Shown: positions 34,158 to 48,540 of the stretch, one piece after another
Layout of the letters: each line of letters begins with the position of its first letter
How positions within the stretch are numbered: the stretch's first letter is position 1
Made by a program: the position numbers and the translations under genes
Assembly (NCBI GenBank): GCA_963277665.1
Contig: OY728153.1
Coordinates: 276,866,250 to 276,930,249, forward strand
DNA length: 64,000 nt
Reading direction: 5' to 3'
Origin: Viscum album
Taxonomy: Eukaryota > Streptophyta > Magnoliopsida > Santalales > Viscaceae
The notes under the pieces: generated by a model
Databases searched by the model: none
What the model was told of the DNA's origin: nothing
Seen by the model: only the letters and a program-made list of their open reading frames with translations

Positions 34158-36214
34158 TTACATATGAAGCATCATCTCCATGAATGGTGTAATTAGTTTT
34201 TCTATCTATATATTTTAGGGATAACCTTAAATATCAATATATTAAATATATATGATATTCATGTCATAAATAATATTCTAGAGATGATGTAATCATGATA
34301 AATATGAAACATTTTAGTCTATCGAACCGAAACACACATGAAAAACGAGACAGTTAATAGTATGAAATGATAATTTTAATAAATAATTATTAATAAAAAG
34401 TTATTGTAATGTTATTAATGGGTCATATTTTATATTACAAGCATATATATAGTTATTTATTAGAATTATAATATATTTAAATTTATTATACATGTTGTTA
34501 AAACATGTTAAACTACGTGGAACCCTATTGTAAGGGATTTAAAAACTCAATTTCCATTCAATGTTTTATATCACTTATTCATTGATTTTGTTACGACTTA
34601 ATTACAAGATAAGACACATTTAATTAATCTATGTTGTATTTAGACTTATATTGTTTTTTACATTCTTCACAAATATTTACTTGTTTGATTAATTCTCAAT
34701 TCAAATATAAGATATTTGTAATGGATTAGTCTCAATTTTTACTCCATTTAAGGATATTTGGTATTATGAACCAATTTACTTATATGTGGTGTATATATTT
34801 AATATTTGATGTATTTTACTTTAGAAATTTTTTATTAATAAGGATAAATATTTATTTCAATTTTATACTTTCAAGGGATTATAATTGAGAATCTACCAAA
34901 TATGTAATAATTTATTATACAATCTCATTTTTTGTGATTTCTCTTATTTTCATTAAAGGAATCTTATAATACATACTTCATAAAATCCATATATATCCTT
35001 ATCATCAAGATATTAAGGAATTTTACATGTTTTCTTTTAAATTTTCATATAGTTTAACATTTAATAAAGAAATTATTTTAAATACTTATTTCCATTTCAG
35101 ATATGGTATTTTTTCATAGGCCCATATTTATTAAATTTTTCATAAAATTACTTTTTTTTAATCAAATTATTTACTAAATGAATTTTATCTAATGAATGAA
35201 TTTTTAAAAAGATTTAATGTAATATTTATAATATTTTTAGTGCTATTAATTTTTTAATTTATTTTCAAAATATTATAAATGAATGTTTCTTTTTAATGTT
35301 TACAATGTTCAAAAACATTCCTTCGACTGTAAACATTTTACGATATCTTACTTATTCTAATTATTTTAATAATTTTAAAAATAAACACTTTAATGGAAAA
35401 TAATTCTAATTTTTCTTAATATTTTATTTAATTTCCAAAACGCGCGAATTTATTAAAAAACATATATATCTAATGAACTGGTAGTAATATTTTTTCTCTT
35501 ATTAATATGTTCCTCATTAAATTTATCTTTAAAGATTCACTTTCCTATGATAATTTTCATTGAACATTATTTTTCTCTCAAATATCCATACTATTTGTAT
35601 CTTGTATATGGTTATTTCCTAAATCATATTCTTTTTTGACATACGGTTTTTTACTATGAAGGATATTTTATTGAATGACGAAATATTAGTATTATTTATT
35701 CATCACTCAATATGGATATTTGTTGACAAGGAATATTTTTTATGAATGAATTTGGTAATTCAAAATATGAGTAATGTATTAGACATGCTCTAATGGGATG
35801 GGAATAGTTATACATATAGGCTTTTTGCATCGATATGTCTAACGAGAAAAATAATATGGTTGACTTTATTAAATTGGGGTTTTTTAGGTATACCAACCCC
35901 TTGAGAAAATTTTCATGGAACAAAGTATCAAAGATAATGAGATCATGATGTATTCGATCCTGATGTCCAATATTTTGAATTTTCTTCATGGATTATTTAA
36001 TTATTGCTATAAATGATATTTTTGGATTGATATTCTATAGGGATGCATTTCTTTCTTATGTTATTGATTAAATAAATTTTTTCAGTTATTTACTTTAAAA
36101 TATTGATTATTCCTTATATACTCGTGATAGATTCCATATTAAGTAACCCTAAATGAAAATTTTATATCACCCTTATCCTATGCTTACTTTTCACTAGGAT
36201 CTTGGGTTGTTACA
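34158..36214 (+). repeat. Possible truncated LTR related to the gag-only element
   Basis: The stretch from 34168 (CATCTCCATGAATGGTG and the following AT-rich run with TATATATGATAT) resembles 17264-17400 of the gag-only element's LTR in the same direction. It ends near 36214 with GGGTTGTTACA, an LTR-like 3' end. Similarity in the middle is weak. Confidence 0.35.
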
Positions 36215-37939
36215 GGGAATCCTATACATGATATTATGGAGATAATAATTCTGTTATAAAAAAATATACTGTGTTGTATAGATTGTTTTGAAATATAATG
36301 TAGGATTAAAGTATATATATATTTTACCAAGACTAATAAACTATTAATTCATTTGAGAATTGATAATTTGAATTTAGTTCCAATGTAATAAATAATACAT
36401 TGGCTTTGGGTTACTAGAGTTTGGCTTGAGACAGTTTACTAAAGTAATTATTCTTGATTACTTATTAAATTATTTCATTTGTAATGAAGTGGTTAGAGTG
36501 TGAAGGATTTGTGTGGTTATTTTCCATTATACTATTTGAACATCGAACATTTCATTATATTTTCTAAAAAACCATCCTTCCCTCCCTTATGTTAGCATAT
36601 TGTATATACTATGGAGTTAGTTTGGCTGAGGGATGAAATTATATATGATGGAGATGTATTTATAATGGTGGCACATAACTGAAAATGATGTCGTTATCAT
36701 TCTTTATTATTAGAGGATATGATGTATGGTGTGCCAATGGGATCTGTTAAGTTTGGGATAGTTGATCATGTACGATGTATGGAGTTATAGAATAAATTAG
36801 AAATAATGAAAATGGATAATAAAAGAAACAATGTAGAAAAACTAAGGATCTAATTCCTTTCCTGATAATTATTTTCATGTTTTCATTCTTACTTTTATTT
36901 TATATTTCTATCTCCATAACATAAAAACATAAAAAATAATTTCTCATTGATTTCAAAAATAAAAAAAAATAAAAAAAATATAATAAGTGAAAAATAATGA
37001 TGATTGATTAATAGAAAGGATACTTAAGAGTTGAATCATGTAAAACATCATGTTCTACTCAAAGTATTATAATTTCAATTTTTCCAAACACCATGATATG
37101 TGTGTCAAAATTTTTACAATTTTATTCTTTTATTTTCTTTCATGTGATTATAAATAAATTACCTATTTCATTCATTATTTCTCTTTATTTCTTGATTTAT
37201 TAAATTTTTTCTATATAAAATCCATTGATGTTAGGGTTTATAACCAATGCAATATTTCTAGATAGGTTTTAATGGCATCTTGAAAATTTTATATTGATTT
37301 TTTTATTCACTAAATATGTTTATTAATTATGGGAGTTTAAAATTATTTATTTATAAATAACCTCCTTCCCTGGTTCAAGTTAAAATCCACCCTTTACATG
37401 TTACTCAACCTCAATGAATTCATGAAGAATATAACGAACAATGAAACATATTATTTTTACAAGGTTCATCATTTATGTTAAAACCTACTCTTATTCGTGA
37501 TTAGATTAAAACCTAAATAATAGATTTTCCACTATAATCCCTGTTGGATATAGTAGGGATATCCCTAATCATATCATTATAGAGTCCCACTTTTCTAGTA
37601 TTCTATAGTCACCATAGAAATCTATATCTTCTAAATACCCATTATAAAATAAAATAACTAAAACAATAAATATCTCATATTTCTATGGGTTTCATTTGAA
37701 CCACATTAAATAGATCTTACTCTTCAAGATGCATAGATCAACTACGTTGTTTATTTTTGAATTTTCAATATATTTAATGGCTTAAAATCATAATTGTATA
37801 CTCTATCCTTGATCACATTTTCTATATCTCTAAAGATAAATATCTTCACAAAATTTTTGAATGATCAAGAACTAAATGTATCGCTCTTTCTAATTATTTC
37901 TCAGTTTTAATAACTCAATTAATCACTCTTTAATACGTT
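36215..37939. other. AT-rich DNA, nothing recognised
   Basis: No protein or repeat similarity was seen beyond A- and T-rich runs (for example 36955-36985). Confidence 0.4.
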
Positions 37940-39982
37940 AATATTCGGACCCTAATCCATTTTCTTGGGAAGGAATGAAATATCAGTACCCCTAGGTGAA
38001 TAACCTAGACAAAAAATGTTGTAAATAAATTCCAATGGTGTACCATATCATTGGGGTATTATTTTCCCTTATATATAAGCAACCAATAATACACAACCAA
38101 TAATAATACAGTAAATAAATATGATTCATGATAGAAAATGAACCAATACAATATAACATAATAAATCCATAATATGTGTCACATCAGTCAACAATACACC
38201 ATATATGTCCAAAAATACAATGACACAAGTGGCCCTAAGGAACCAATGTGCCACCCCAAATATCATTATTATAAGGCCATATCCAAGATCCACCTACCAC
38301 TGAATATGAACCCAACATCAAGATGCTATTATAAAATAGTAGGAGACTATGAACTTACCAATATCATGATAAACAACATATGTATATGCCCTGAGGTTCA
38401 CATTCATGGTAGGAGTATAAAAACCTAGGTAAAAATACCCATGACTTCCCACTAAAACCACTTAAAAGAGAAAATATTATCTCACCTAAAAAAGTGTATA
38501 GAAGAAAAATATTATAAATAAAATAGAGAAAATCAAAAAGTAATGCATGAAATAATAAATATTTCCTTTTCAAATACATAATTTCTAGGAAATAACCCAT
38601 ATCATAACCCACACACCTATGTCTTGTATGGAATTCCCATGTAGTACAGCCACCCAATGCATCTCCCATTAAAACGGAACCAACAAAATAGACTAAATCT
38701 TGAGAAGAAACATGTTTCTATATACCCAAGAAATCAATTGAGAGTAAAAATAAAAACTCCCCCCAAATTATTATTGTGGACAAGTCCAAACTACATGCAA
38801 CATGATCTAATTCTAACCCATGATATCTAGAGCACCATTATTTCATAATGATAACTAGGTTGGAATCAAAAAGGCCCTCAACATATTCTAAATAAACACA
38901 CATACCAACCCATCATGTACATAACCATTTCATCACACAAATGTTCCAACCACATACCCGCACAACCGTGACATCGAAACCATATTATTTCCTGACACAA
39001 CACCCTTTTGAAAAATGAATTTCCATAGAGAATTTTATAAAACATGTTATAGGCATAACCTGCATCATTTCCATCAATTAATTTTCTTAGAAGAGAATAT
39101 TGAAGAATATTTATCAAAAAAATAATATAGATCAAAGAAAAAATTTAACACATAAAATCAAAATATTTTAATTTCATAATAAAATTAAAGATAGTTATAA
39201 TCCACATACATCAATCAAGGTTTACCAGATAAAATCACTTCACATACTCATAGATTTGGGCTATAGAAACCTACTAGAATTATTTAAAACCAAATACCCA
39301 TTAAAATATTCACTAACCACTAGATTTGGACATGAAAACCCTAAACTAGGGTTCTTTCAAAGAGGAAAAATGAACTATAAAAGTGTGTAGAAGAAATAGG
39401 GAACACACCACTAGTTCCTAAATCCAATTATCTAATATTAGAATAGAACATGGTTCAACGAAACAAGAATATATAAAACCTCCCTAAGGATCCCTTTAGA
39501 CTAAGATGCATATCCATTAGAAGAATAATTCAAATTATTGGGGAAAATATGTTAAAAAATTCAAAACACTTTAAATAAAAGTATGGTATACCACACCATT
39601 TGGACACACCATTTTTAAAATCTGTTTACCAATCATGTGGGGGTTACTAGTCGACATCGTGAGTAGTATTTGTTTTCTAGATGGTTTAGAAAAACCATAC
39701 CCCAAACATTTAAAAAATCACATTCTAAAAATTCTTGAGGCTCTATAATTACCAAATAGTTTTCCGCAAACTATAAACCAACATAGACTCCTACAAACTC
39801 TATTTCATGATAATATGACACTTTTACACTATTCCCCCAAACTGTGCACAAACCATACAGCCTCAAAAAACATTCTAAAACTAAAAGAAATTAACAAGAA
39901 CCCCAATAATCTAAAAAAACTATTATTATAACTAAATAATACAATATAAGAAGGTAAAATACCTCAAACATTGGGTGTAACA
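37940..39982 (-). repeat. 3' LTR of the second old element (left end approximate)
   Basis: On the minus strand it starts TGTTACACCCAATG at 39982, directly after TTTGGGAGAA, a classic polypurine-tract and LTR junction. It shares ordered blocks with 32183-34157 and with 43880-44330 (for example CCATATCATTGGGG at 38043 and 43921). Confidence 0.65.
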
Positions 39983-40249
39983 TTCTCCCAAACATTGAAA
40001 CTTCCATAATCATAAATCTAGAGGTAAATAGTGTCTTACAAAAATAATGGACCGCTATTAAATAAGAGCACTATCCGATAATACCTCAAAAAAAATGATG
40101 ATACTAAAACCAATGTACCAAAAGAAAATATTTTCCAAGAAAGTGATTATTGTTCCCATCCTAAGATAAGATCCCAATATATGATCCATAGTGATATTTA
40201 AATTGAATAACATTCTAAAGAGAAACATGACCCCAATAGAAATTTTCAA

Positions 40250-40800
40250 ATAGGGCATGACTCACACATTTACCACAAAGACATATGATAATATCATGAA
40301 CTGTGCTGAATTGAGAATTAAACACTTCTAAATAAATAACCCCACTGATATGGTTAAGAATCGTTAACGGTCCATCCCACTTAGGAGTTTATTTACCTCA
40401 CATTCCCAAATGATACCCCCAAATCATGAATATACCCAAAAAAAATACTTGAACTATCACCACTAAAGATAATGGAAGAAAATGATGACTAAAATATAGA
40501 AAACCAAAGAACGACACATATACATAAAAAATTCCCCATATATGGCTATATTAATTTTCTATGGATAATTAGAAATCTATGAAAACTCTAGTAACGACAC
40601 TCGATCCTCCCACAAATGATCAAATTTCATCATTTGGGTTTTAAGATCCCCCTATTGTATATTGATTACCGAAACATTTCTAGACATTATCCCATGAATT
40701 TCAATGAAATTAACTATTTTGATGAGTTTGTCAACTAGAACCACTTAACATCTTGCTTCTGGGTCATTTTATATAATTTGGTGCTAATTACCCTGATAAT
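40250..40800 (-). pseudogene. Gypsy integrase remnant with C-terminal domain
   Basis: The minus strand shows VDKLIKIVNFIEI (family VDRLTKSAHFIP) and, farther on, WDGPLTILNHISGVIYLEVF with HDI and CGKCVSHA. The latter matches the integrase C-terminal pattern (GPF.I..RIG.VAY.L.LP....VH.VFHVS.L.KYV.D). Several frames are needed. A 109-residue plus-strand open frame at 40943-41272 lies just beyond it and resembles no known protein. Confidence 0.65.
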
Positions 40801-41279
40801 TCACACCCCATACATGAACGGTACTGGTAAAATTCATTATATACCCATGAGTTGGTTTTCAATGTTCACCAACATTTATATTGTCCAAATGAATGATTGA
40901 GAAACTGCTAAAATGTTATCATGACACAAGGAGGGGTTAGAATTGCATCCTGAAAGACAAGAATTTTTTTACAGTCTATTCCCACTAATTCATGACTCCA
41001 CACCATTAAGGTTTCACCTACTGGTTAAAATTTCAAAATTCATCCATGTTAATTCCTTGGATTTGGTTACCCAATTCAGGGATGATAGAGACTGGATAGA
41101 ACACTATGAAATCATCTGGTTCAGTATAACAAGAGATCATGTCATCATGTTTACCCATGAACCATACATGATACAAAATTCTACTAACCTTACTTATAGA
41201 GACCTGGGAGTTAAGTCATACACTACCAAATTGTTCAATATCTGTCAACCCTTTTATAGTTGTCATCACTGATTCCAAA

Positions 41280-43822
41280 TATTAAAAATAATGAATAAGG
41301 AAATAGAAATAATCATCTATGTATAATGTGAAAGAGTTATTAAGGTATATTTAAACTGTATCATTCAACTATTCAAATAAAAAAACTCACTCTTTTATAA
41401 AGACAAATACATGTTCTTCTACCAACCCATTTCCCATAAATCATCAATATTGGTACATATTTGAAAATTATTCTCAATGAACAACACCCAACTAATAAAT
41501 TTGATGCATGTTCATTATTAAGAAGGAAGGTGAATCTTATTTCCCAATACCCCCCAAATGGAATATAAGTTTCTATAGTTTAATTGGATATACACAACAA
41601 ATGGTCCCAAACTATAATTGTTGATCCTACGTAATTTATATCCCACCCCATTTGGAGAGATGAAAAAATCTATCTGAATATGTGAGAGTAACTCTCCTCG
41701 CATAACAATAACTATTATATTTAATTATAGGAACCACTACCATCCCTAGGTCACAGTACATGCACTTCTATGTTAGAAAATTAATTCAATGATAAGGTAT
41801 TTAAGTTATAATTGGTTATGGTGATAAAACTAGATATTACAATATCCAACTACCCACAACATTTCTTGATTCTCTACCCATTAGGGATAATTTCATAATA
41901 AAATTAATATTTCCCTTTCTATATATTATGTATACCAAAAAACAATAGAATTCATAAGAATAAAAAAATTTATACACAAGTATAACCATGGAAACATAAA
42001 AAACAAGAATAAGAGGAATAATAAATACCACCTACAAATTATCTTCCAAAGAAAATATACCATAAAATATTACATAGACATAGTACCTCATTACTACCCT
42101 TTTCAATAAGACACTATAAGGTGTAAAAAATCAATTTATCACACTAAAACATTCCCATACAACCATAATCAAAGTTATAGGTTTTTAAAAATTATTACGA
42201 GGTTTACATTATTTTTTTTTCAAATACAAATGAAATAAATTCATTAAATCCCTTGGAAAATAAAAAACAAGTAAAACTATTAAAAAAACATTTATATAAA
42301 ATATAATTAAAAACAACCATGGAAAATTATATATTTTAAAAACCCTTATAAAAAATATACAATTATTGATATAAAAAAATGAATGATTTTATTTATGAAA
42401 TTATTTCCAAAATGGATTATTTTAAGATAAATATATAAATATTTTTTCAAGCCAATATATAAGAACATAATCATAAAAAATATTACAAAATCATTTTTGT
42501 AAAAACGAATTTAAATATAAAAATATTTTCAAGAAAAACCTTCTAATGAAATTATTTAATATTAAAACACCTTTATTATTAAAGCACGTCTCATCGAACC
42601 AGATCATATAAACACCATAAAAAATCACTTAACCACTATTAAAAAGATGTCAAACAATTTTTACTGATCATTTCATATACATGAAATGGTTAGTAAATTC
42701 ATTTTCAACTCATGTTCAATAAAAATGTGTAATAAAAAAATAATTACAATATTACCCGAAGGAACCTGAAGCATATTACTTTTTTTAAAAAGGAAGAAAA
42801 CATGTTTAATAACATGAAATTTGATATCCACATTTCATGTCATTATTGTCATGGTTTAAATGAATTATTCAATAATATTTGTTTCCTAGTTTTCATGGCC
42901 AATTAAGGACTAAAATGAAGGACTAAAAATAATATATCATAGATTTCAATATTATTTCCTGGAAAATAATATACCAATACTGAAAAAATCAAATCGATTA
43001 AAAATCAGAGCTGGCTATGCATTTTAATAGTTGTAATTTTATATTATATTCTACTCCTCATACTAGATATGCTTCACTATTTTTTATACATCATGGGATA
43101 ACAAAAAAAATAATACTCTTTAATTTATTTAAAATATCCAAAAACAATATTAAAGCTTCTATCATGATTTTTTCTAATAATATTCAATATGAATCAAACA
43201 TTCATATTATTAAAATTAATCCATGGAATGTAATTTCAGGAAAATAATATGATTATATAGAAAAAATAATCTAATTTATCATGTATAAAATTTTATAGGA
43301 TATAAAAAAATCACCAATTACTATGTAAAAAAGGAATTTAATTTGTAATCCTTTCAAAATTAATCATTAAAATGTTTCTAATGTTCTCTTAATATCACAT
43401 GGTTTCACTTATCATTTAACAAAACTGGAATAATTATATATTTATATATGAGTTCTTGATTAGTTTTATGTTCCTCTAAATAATAAATCATAAATAATAC
43501 ATAAACATAAATCAATGCTATAAATTGTTGAATAACAAGATAGAACCCATCTGTAGTTTTTCCATGTTTTGAAAACAATTCGTTAGAAACACACAATTTC
43601 ATCAACTAACACATCCAACCATTCTATAATACTAGTTTATATTATGAAAATTTACCAATGAATTAGAAATAACTTTTTATGAGAATTCCATAATCATTAT
43701 TGGAAGTCTCTTGACTATTTAATGATTCCAAGCACCCATCTACAAAACTAATGATTATGATGTTACAACACCCATAGAAGTGTTTAACAACAATATTGTA
43801 CCTATACCACCATCATAAAATT
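41280..43822. other. AT-rich interior of the second old element, nothing recognised
   Basis: No reverse transcriptase, protease or gag motif could be read. Near 43809-43798 the minus strand has TGGTATAGGTAC, a possible decayed primer site next to the right LTR. Confidence 0.35.
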
Positions 43823-45950
43823 CTATCCCTTCCCTATTAGATTGGGCATGACAAAATTTCAAGAAAAATTAGGTTTATTCCTAGACACAAAATGATTTAA
43901 ATAAAGGCTAAGGGAACACCATATCATTGGGGGATGATTTACCCTAAAAATATACCACATATAATATAAAACAAAAAAATATTATAATTAAAAAATAAGC
44001 ATAATGAATGAAAAATATCAAATCTAATGGAATATAGAAATACTATAACTAGAGTAACAATAATCAACAATAGACCACATATGGCTCGAAATCCAATGAC
44101 AAAATAGTCTCTAATCGATTAATGTGGGACCTTGAACAACTCCACTACCTAACCACCTCAAAGACTACCACCCACCAAACATTACTTTAGACTCACTATT
44201 CTCCACCCCATATGTAGGAATATACATATTTACTAATATAATGATAAATAATATCTTAATATACACCTAGGTCCATATGCATGGGGTGTGTATAAAATTC
44301 CAATAGAAAATTCCTATAAAATCCCGTATATTACAACCCGATCTAAGAAAACATTTATTTTAGATCTTTTTCATCAGAAAAATATGTCATCTTAAAAAAA
44401 GTCTCAAAATATCAGTAAGTAAAGTTTTAATGTCTCAGAGGACTAGATACATAAGGATATTATTCAACAAAACTTGTGAACATTCTACCATACTTTAGTT
44501 ACACTATACTCTCTTCTATACATCTCATAACCTATAATCAACTTCATAACTTTGGGAATGTAAACACAAGAAATTAATGAGATAAAATGATAAGTAATGG
44601 AAAACATATAATCAAGTCATTATGGGACAGATCATAATAATAATATAGAACATGAGAAGGGTAGAAATTTATTATTAAAGAACATTGTACCCTTGATATT
44701 TTTCCATGATTCATGACAGAATAACATGTAAGAGAAAATATATAACATGTAAAAAGAGTGTGTAACTATGAGATAATTAACACGATTAATAGTGAATAGT
44801 CCTTATAATATGCCCTGTAAATATAAATACACATGAGGAATATCATAAAAATAATTATTTTACATTAAAATATTCATAGGTTATAAACACATTTTTAAAA
44901 TATCTAAGTCCCATGATTTATATTATGAGATATCCAAGAATGATCAACATTTAGTTTATATGAATATACAATAAGGCCCACACTTTAGTTTTGTGAGCAT
45001 ATCCTAGAAGGCTCGTGCTACATTATCTCATGGGATATAAAACATTAACCAACGAATTGGATTTATATATAGGACCTCACCCATCAATCAACCATTTGAT
45101 TTTCAGGAATAAAATAGGATTCATTAATAACAACATAAATGACCTATGCAAAAAAATCCATGTCACAAAATTTTCAAATGGAAAAAAAAGTGACCTTAAG
45201 AATAAAAATTATTAATACAAAAAATTGAATCACCCCAAAAGTGAATTTCATAAGAAAATTTAGAGGGTGATTCAGGTTAGATAATTTCCAAATAAATAAA
45301 TCCTTTAAAAATAGTAAATTGGTTGTGAATCCAAAATAAAGTTTCTAGAAATTTTTTTATCTTTATAATAGAATAAAAATAAATAGATCTCATTCAAATG
45401 TTATTTTTGAAAAGGTGACGTGAATTTATTAGAAAATAATTATGTTTAAAAATAATATTTGGTAAATGTTCCTTTGAAATATATAATGGATATCAAATGT
45501 AATTTGGAGTGGATGATAAATAATTTTATTATGAGAGTATGGAAAATATTTTTATCATTTTGAAATGAATTTATTGAAAACCCACATCATAAAAATAGGA
45601 AAAAAACAAATATTTTAAAATAATAGAATGAAAATTTGAGGTTCATGTAAGATAACACGCAAATGGGTTTCCACATAAATGGTGAAAATTGGTGGGATGC
45701 GAAATATGGACAATGAGGGTAAACTATCATTAAAGTGAATAAGAATTATTATCAATAATGATATATTTTTTAGAAGTAAGTTCATCAAGGTAAATATTTT
45801 ATTTACAGTATCACTTTACCCAAATAGAGGAGTCATTATTGAATCATTGTATAATATTTGAAATAAAATTTATAAAACTGTAGTAAAAAATGAATCATTA
45901 TGATTTAATAAAATAATTTGAGTTAAGAAAACCCCATACCTTGTATTCTC
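43823..45950 (-). repeat. 5' LTR of the second old element (approximate)
   Basis: Its left part (43823-44330) matches 37940-38450 in order, and its left edge TTCTATCCCTTCCC resembles the LTR edge TGTAACATCCTTCCC at 32183. From about 44330 rightwards it also matches 52670 onwards, so its right limit and its relation to the longer direct repeat are uncertain. Confidence 0.5.
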
Positions 45951-48110
45951 GCTTACTCAAACATGATCTAAATGCCTATTTAACAAATATAAATATATTA
46001 ATAACCAATTATATAACCTTTTTCACAAATATAACATTATATAACTATATTTAAAATTATTCTCTATATTTTTATTAATTTTTTATTATCTATTTTTAAT
46101 ATCGGGTTATGTAATCTTGATCGTTTTGAACTATTTTCATAATATCTATGTTATTCTTAAATTTTCTTCTGAATATAATAATTAATATATTATTAATGGT
46201 AGAATTATCATTATATTTAAATAATTCCTTAATTATCTTATCATTAGGTAAAAAAAATTATATGGACTATGAAAAAGGTAATTACGATGAACTAGTTATA
46301 GTGTGTTTAACAATAAAAACGTGATATAATAGTAAACATATGAAATAGTAATAATATATTTCACAAATAATAAAAATTAATTTTTTTATTAAATTATATT
46401 ACCATTATATAACATTCCTCAACCATTCCTTATTTAAATATTGTAACATCATTCACGTTGGTTGTGAAAATTGACGCAAAATTGAGTATGTGTTATAATG
46501 ATTTTACATGTAAGGAAATGTTTTAATATAATGTTAATATAAAATTAAAATTAGCTTTAAAATTTCAAAAATATAAAATAAAGTTATTAAAATAATTATT
46601 ATAACCATTATTTTTTGGTTGTGATGATAAAAAAATTCATAATACTTCGATTTCATAGTCTGTCATATGTGTGATTAATGGTTCCATTTGTCAGAAAATG
46701 GGTTGGAGTGATGGAATATGATATATTATAAATTTATAATTATATTTTTAAAATATTTAGAATAATAATACATTAAATACATGATTATTTCTAAAAATTA
46801 ATGGTAGTACTGAAAAAATAACCACTTCATTCCTTGGTGGTGGTAGTCTGCACATATACTTGATTGATGATTTTTTCTAATGCGATGGAATGTATTAAAT
46901 AATTATTTATATAGTAATATTATAAAATTATTTTATATTAATAATATTGTTTTCATTATATTATGGCATCTAGAATATGTTTTATGAGGAATGTTAAAAA
47001 TATGATACTAAGGATTAAGAAATACTTGTGTTGAGAACTTGAGATTCAACTCGGAAATATCCATGGAAATAGATTATATAGGCTTTGTAATTGAGAAAAT
47101 ATGCTTATTAACTTGAGAGAATATTATATTGGAATAAAATTTAATTTTTTAAAAGATTTAATTCTACACTATAGGTGTATCATGATGGTGAATAAATGTT
47201 CCCCTTTTATAAGTGATGATAATTGAACATTAATGAACACCCATTTTTTCATCATTTGAATGACACTATTACTTGATCAAAAGATAAAAAAGTAGAACCT
47301 AATTATGTGTGGGGTGATAAAAGGATTATAAATACTCTAACTCTACCTTTCACACATGCTACATTCATTTAACAATATTTTTTCAAATTTTATATTCATT
47401 GTTTTTTTACCTAGGTAACTAATTTTTTAACTGAGAGATAAGCATTTAAAAAATATTAAATAATGATTCTTAAAAAAATATTTTGTTTATGAAAATAAAT
47501 TTAATATATGATTAATAAAATTTAATTTATAAATTTTAAAAAAATAACATTAAAATTATAACATTTAATATATAGAAAAACTATTTTGTTGGAAAATGTT
47601 GTTTTTAGTATTAAGTGTTCTTAATCTTATTTTTCATTTATTACCAATTTTATGTGTCTTAAAATATGAAAATATATATTTAAAAATTATATTGGAGTCA
47701 TTTTTGTTAATATATTAATTTATTTTGTTAGATAAATGTTACACAATGTCTACAAACCTGTTCATTAAAAATAATAGTTTTTTCATTATCCCAGTAATTT
47801 ACATTAATCCTAGTAATCTTATCTTATGAATAAAAATGAAATGGGAAATTTTATATAATTTGGACATAATAATTCAAAATATGGAATCCATTTTACCAAT
47901 TAAATTTTACAAAGGTGAGAAAAAATTAATTCTCTTATTAGCATATTTAATGATTAAACTCTATTTTAAGACAAAGTGTATCTCAAAGAATAAAATGACT
48001 ATCATTTTATTATAAATATTTTATTTAGTATTTTGATTTTAGTTACTCAAATTGATACCAAAATATTTAACAAATATACCTTGATATTAATATTAAATAA
48101 TTTTATTATG
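44330..48110. repeat. Long direct repeat, left copy (LTR-like)
   Basis: Ordered matching blocks pair this stretch with 52670-56619 at a nearly constant offset of about 8.4 kb. Anchors are 44600/52960, 45015/53365 (GCTACATTATCT), 45940/54320, 46490/54880 (TGTTATAATGATTTTAC), 47270/55660 (TTGAATGACACTATT-like), 47610/56010 (TAAGTGTTCTTAAT) and 47735/56150. It is probably a long LTR, or LTR plus adjacent sequence, of the element at 48110-52670. Confidence 0.65.
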
Positions 48111-48399
48111 GTAATGGAATGTTCATTTTAGTTTATTGTTACATGAAAGACTAGTTACTCACATGGAATAGGAAAAACTCTTCTATCATCTTTATTCCAC
48201 TTTCATATACTATTTAATGGTTTGAAACTTCCCCATAATTTCTTGGAGAAGGCTAGGTAATACCAACTTCATCTTTCTAACTTCAAAATATCAAGTTGGA
48301 GTCCTGTATCTCTTCCCACATAAATCCTCATAGGGTTCATATAAATTATAGAATAGAGAATATTGTTATTTGAAAACTTTACCATGGGAATATATTGAT

Positions 48400-48540
48400 A
48401 CCAAAATCCTTTGAAATCCGTTGAATAAGTTCTTAACATGTCCTCAAGAGTTTGAATAGATCTTTAAGACTGATCATCAATATATGGGTGATAAAAAGTA
48501 ATAAAACATAGCTCTATCTCTAATTATCACTTAATACTTT
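48400..48540 (-). pseudogene. Gypsy integrase fragment
   Basis: The minus strand reads TFYHPYIDDQS, a stop, then [19 protein letters not shown]. This is the well-known integrase block [28 protein letters not shown].G, which contains the region around the catalytic Glu. Confidence 0.85.

Larger units (their letters stand above)
37940..45950 (-). mobile_element. Second old gypsy element with short LTR family (approximate)
   Basis: Related LTR-like segments at about 37940-39982 and 43823-45950 flank a region with an integrase remnant on the minus strand (about 40800-40250). The left LTR is followed by a polypurine-like tract at 39992-39983. I recognise no gag or reverse transcriptase inside, and much of 41280-43820 is very AT-rich, so the element may be internally deleted or too decayed. 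Confidence 0.6.

Noticed and set aside
33851..34183. 110-residue plus-strand frame
   Set aside because: It lies inside an LTR-like repeat; the related copies at 26370-27012 and 37940-39982 do not support a conserved protein.
32183..36214. A single 4-kb plus-strand LTR covering the whole stretch
   Set aside because: A primer site and LTR end on the minus strand at 32169-32183 and an LTR-type start at 34157 explain the left half better. The right half resembles a different LTR family.
40943..41272. 109-residue plus-strand frame beside an integrase remnant
   Set aside because: No family resemblance; it lies opposite a minus-strand pol region and is probably a chance frame.
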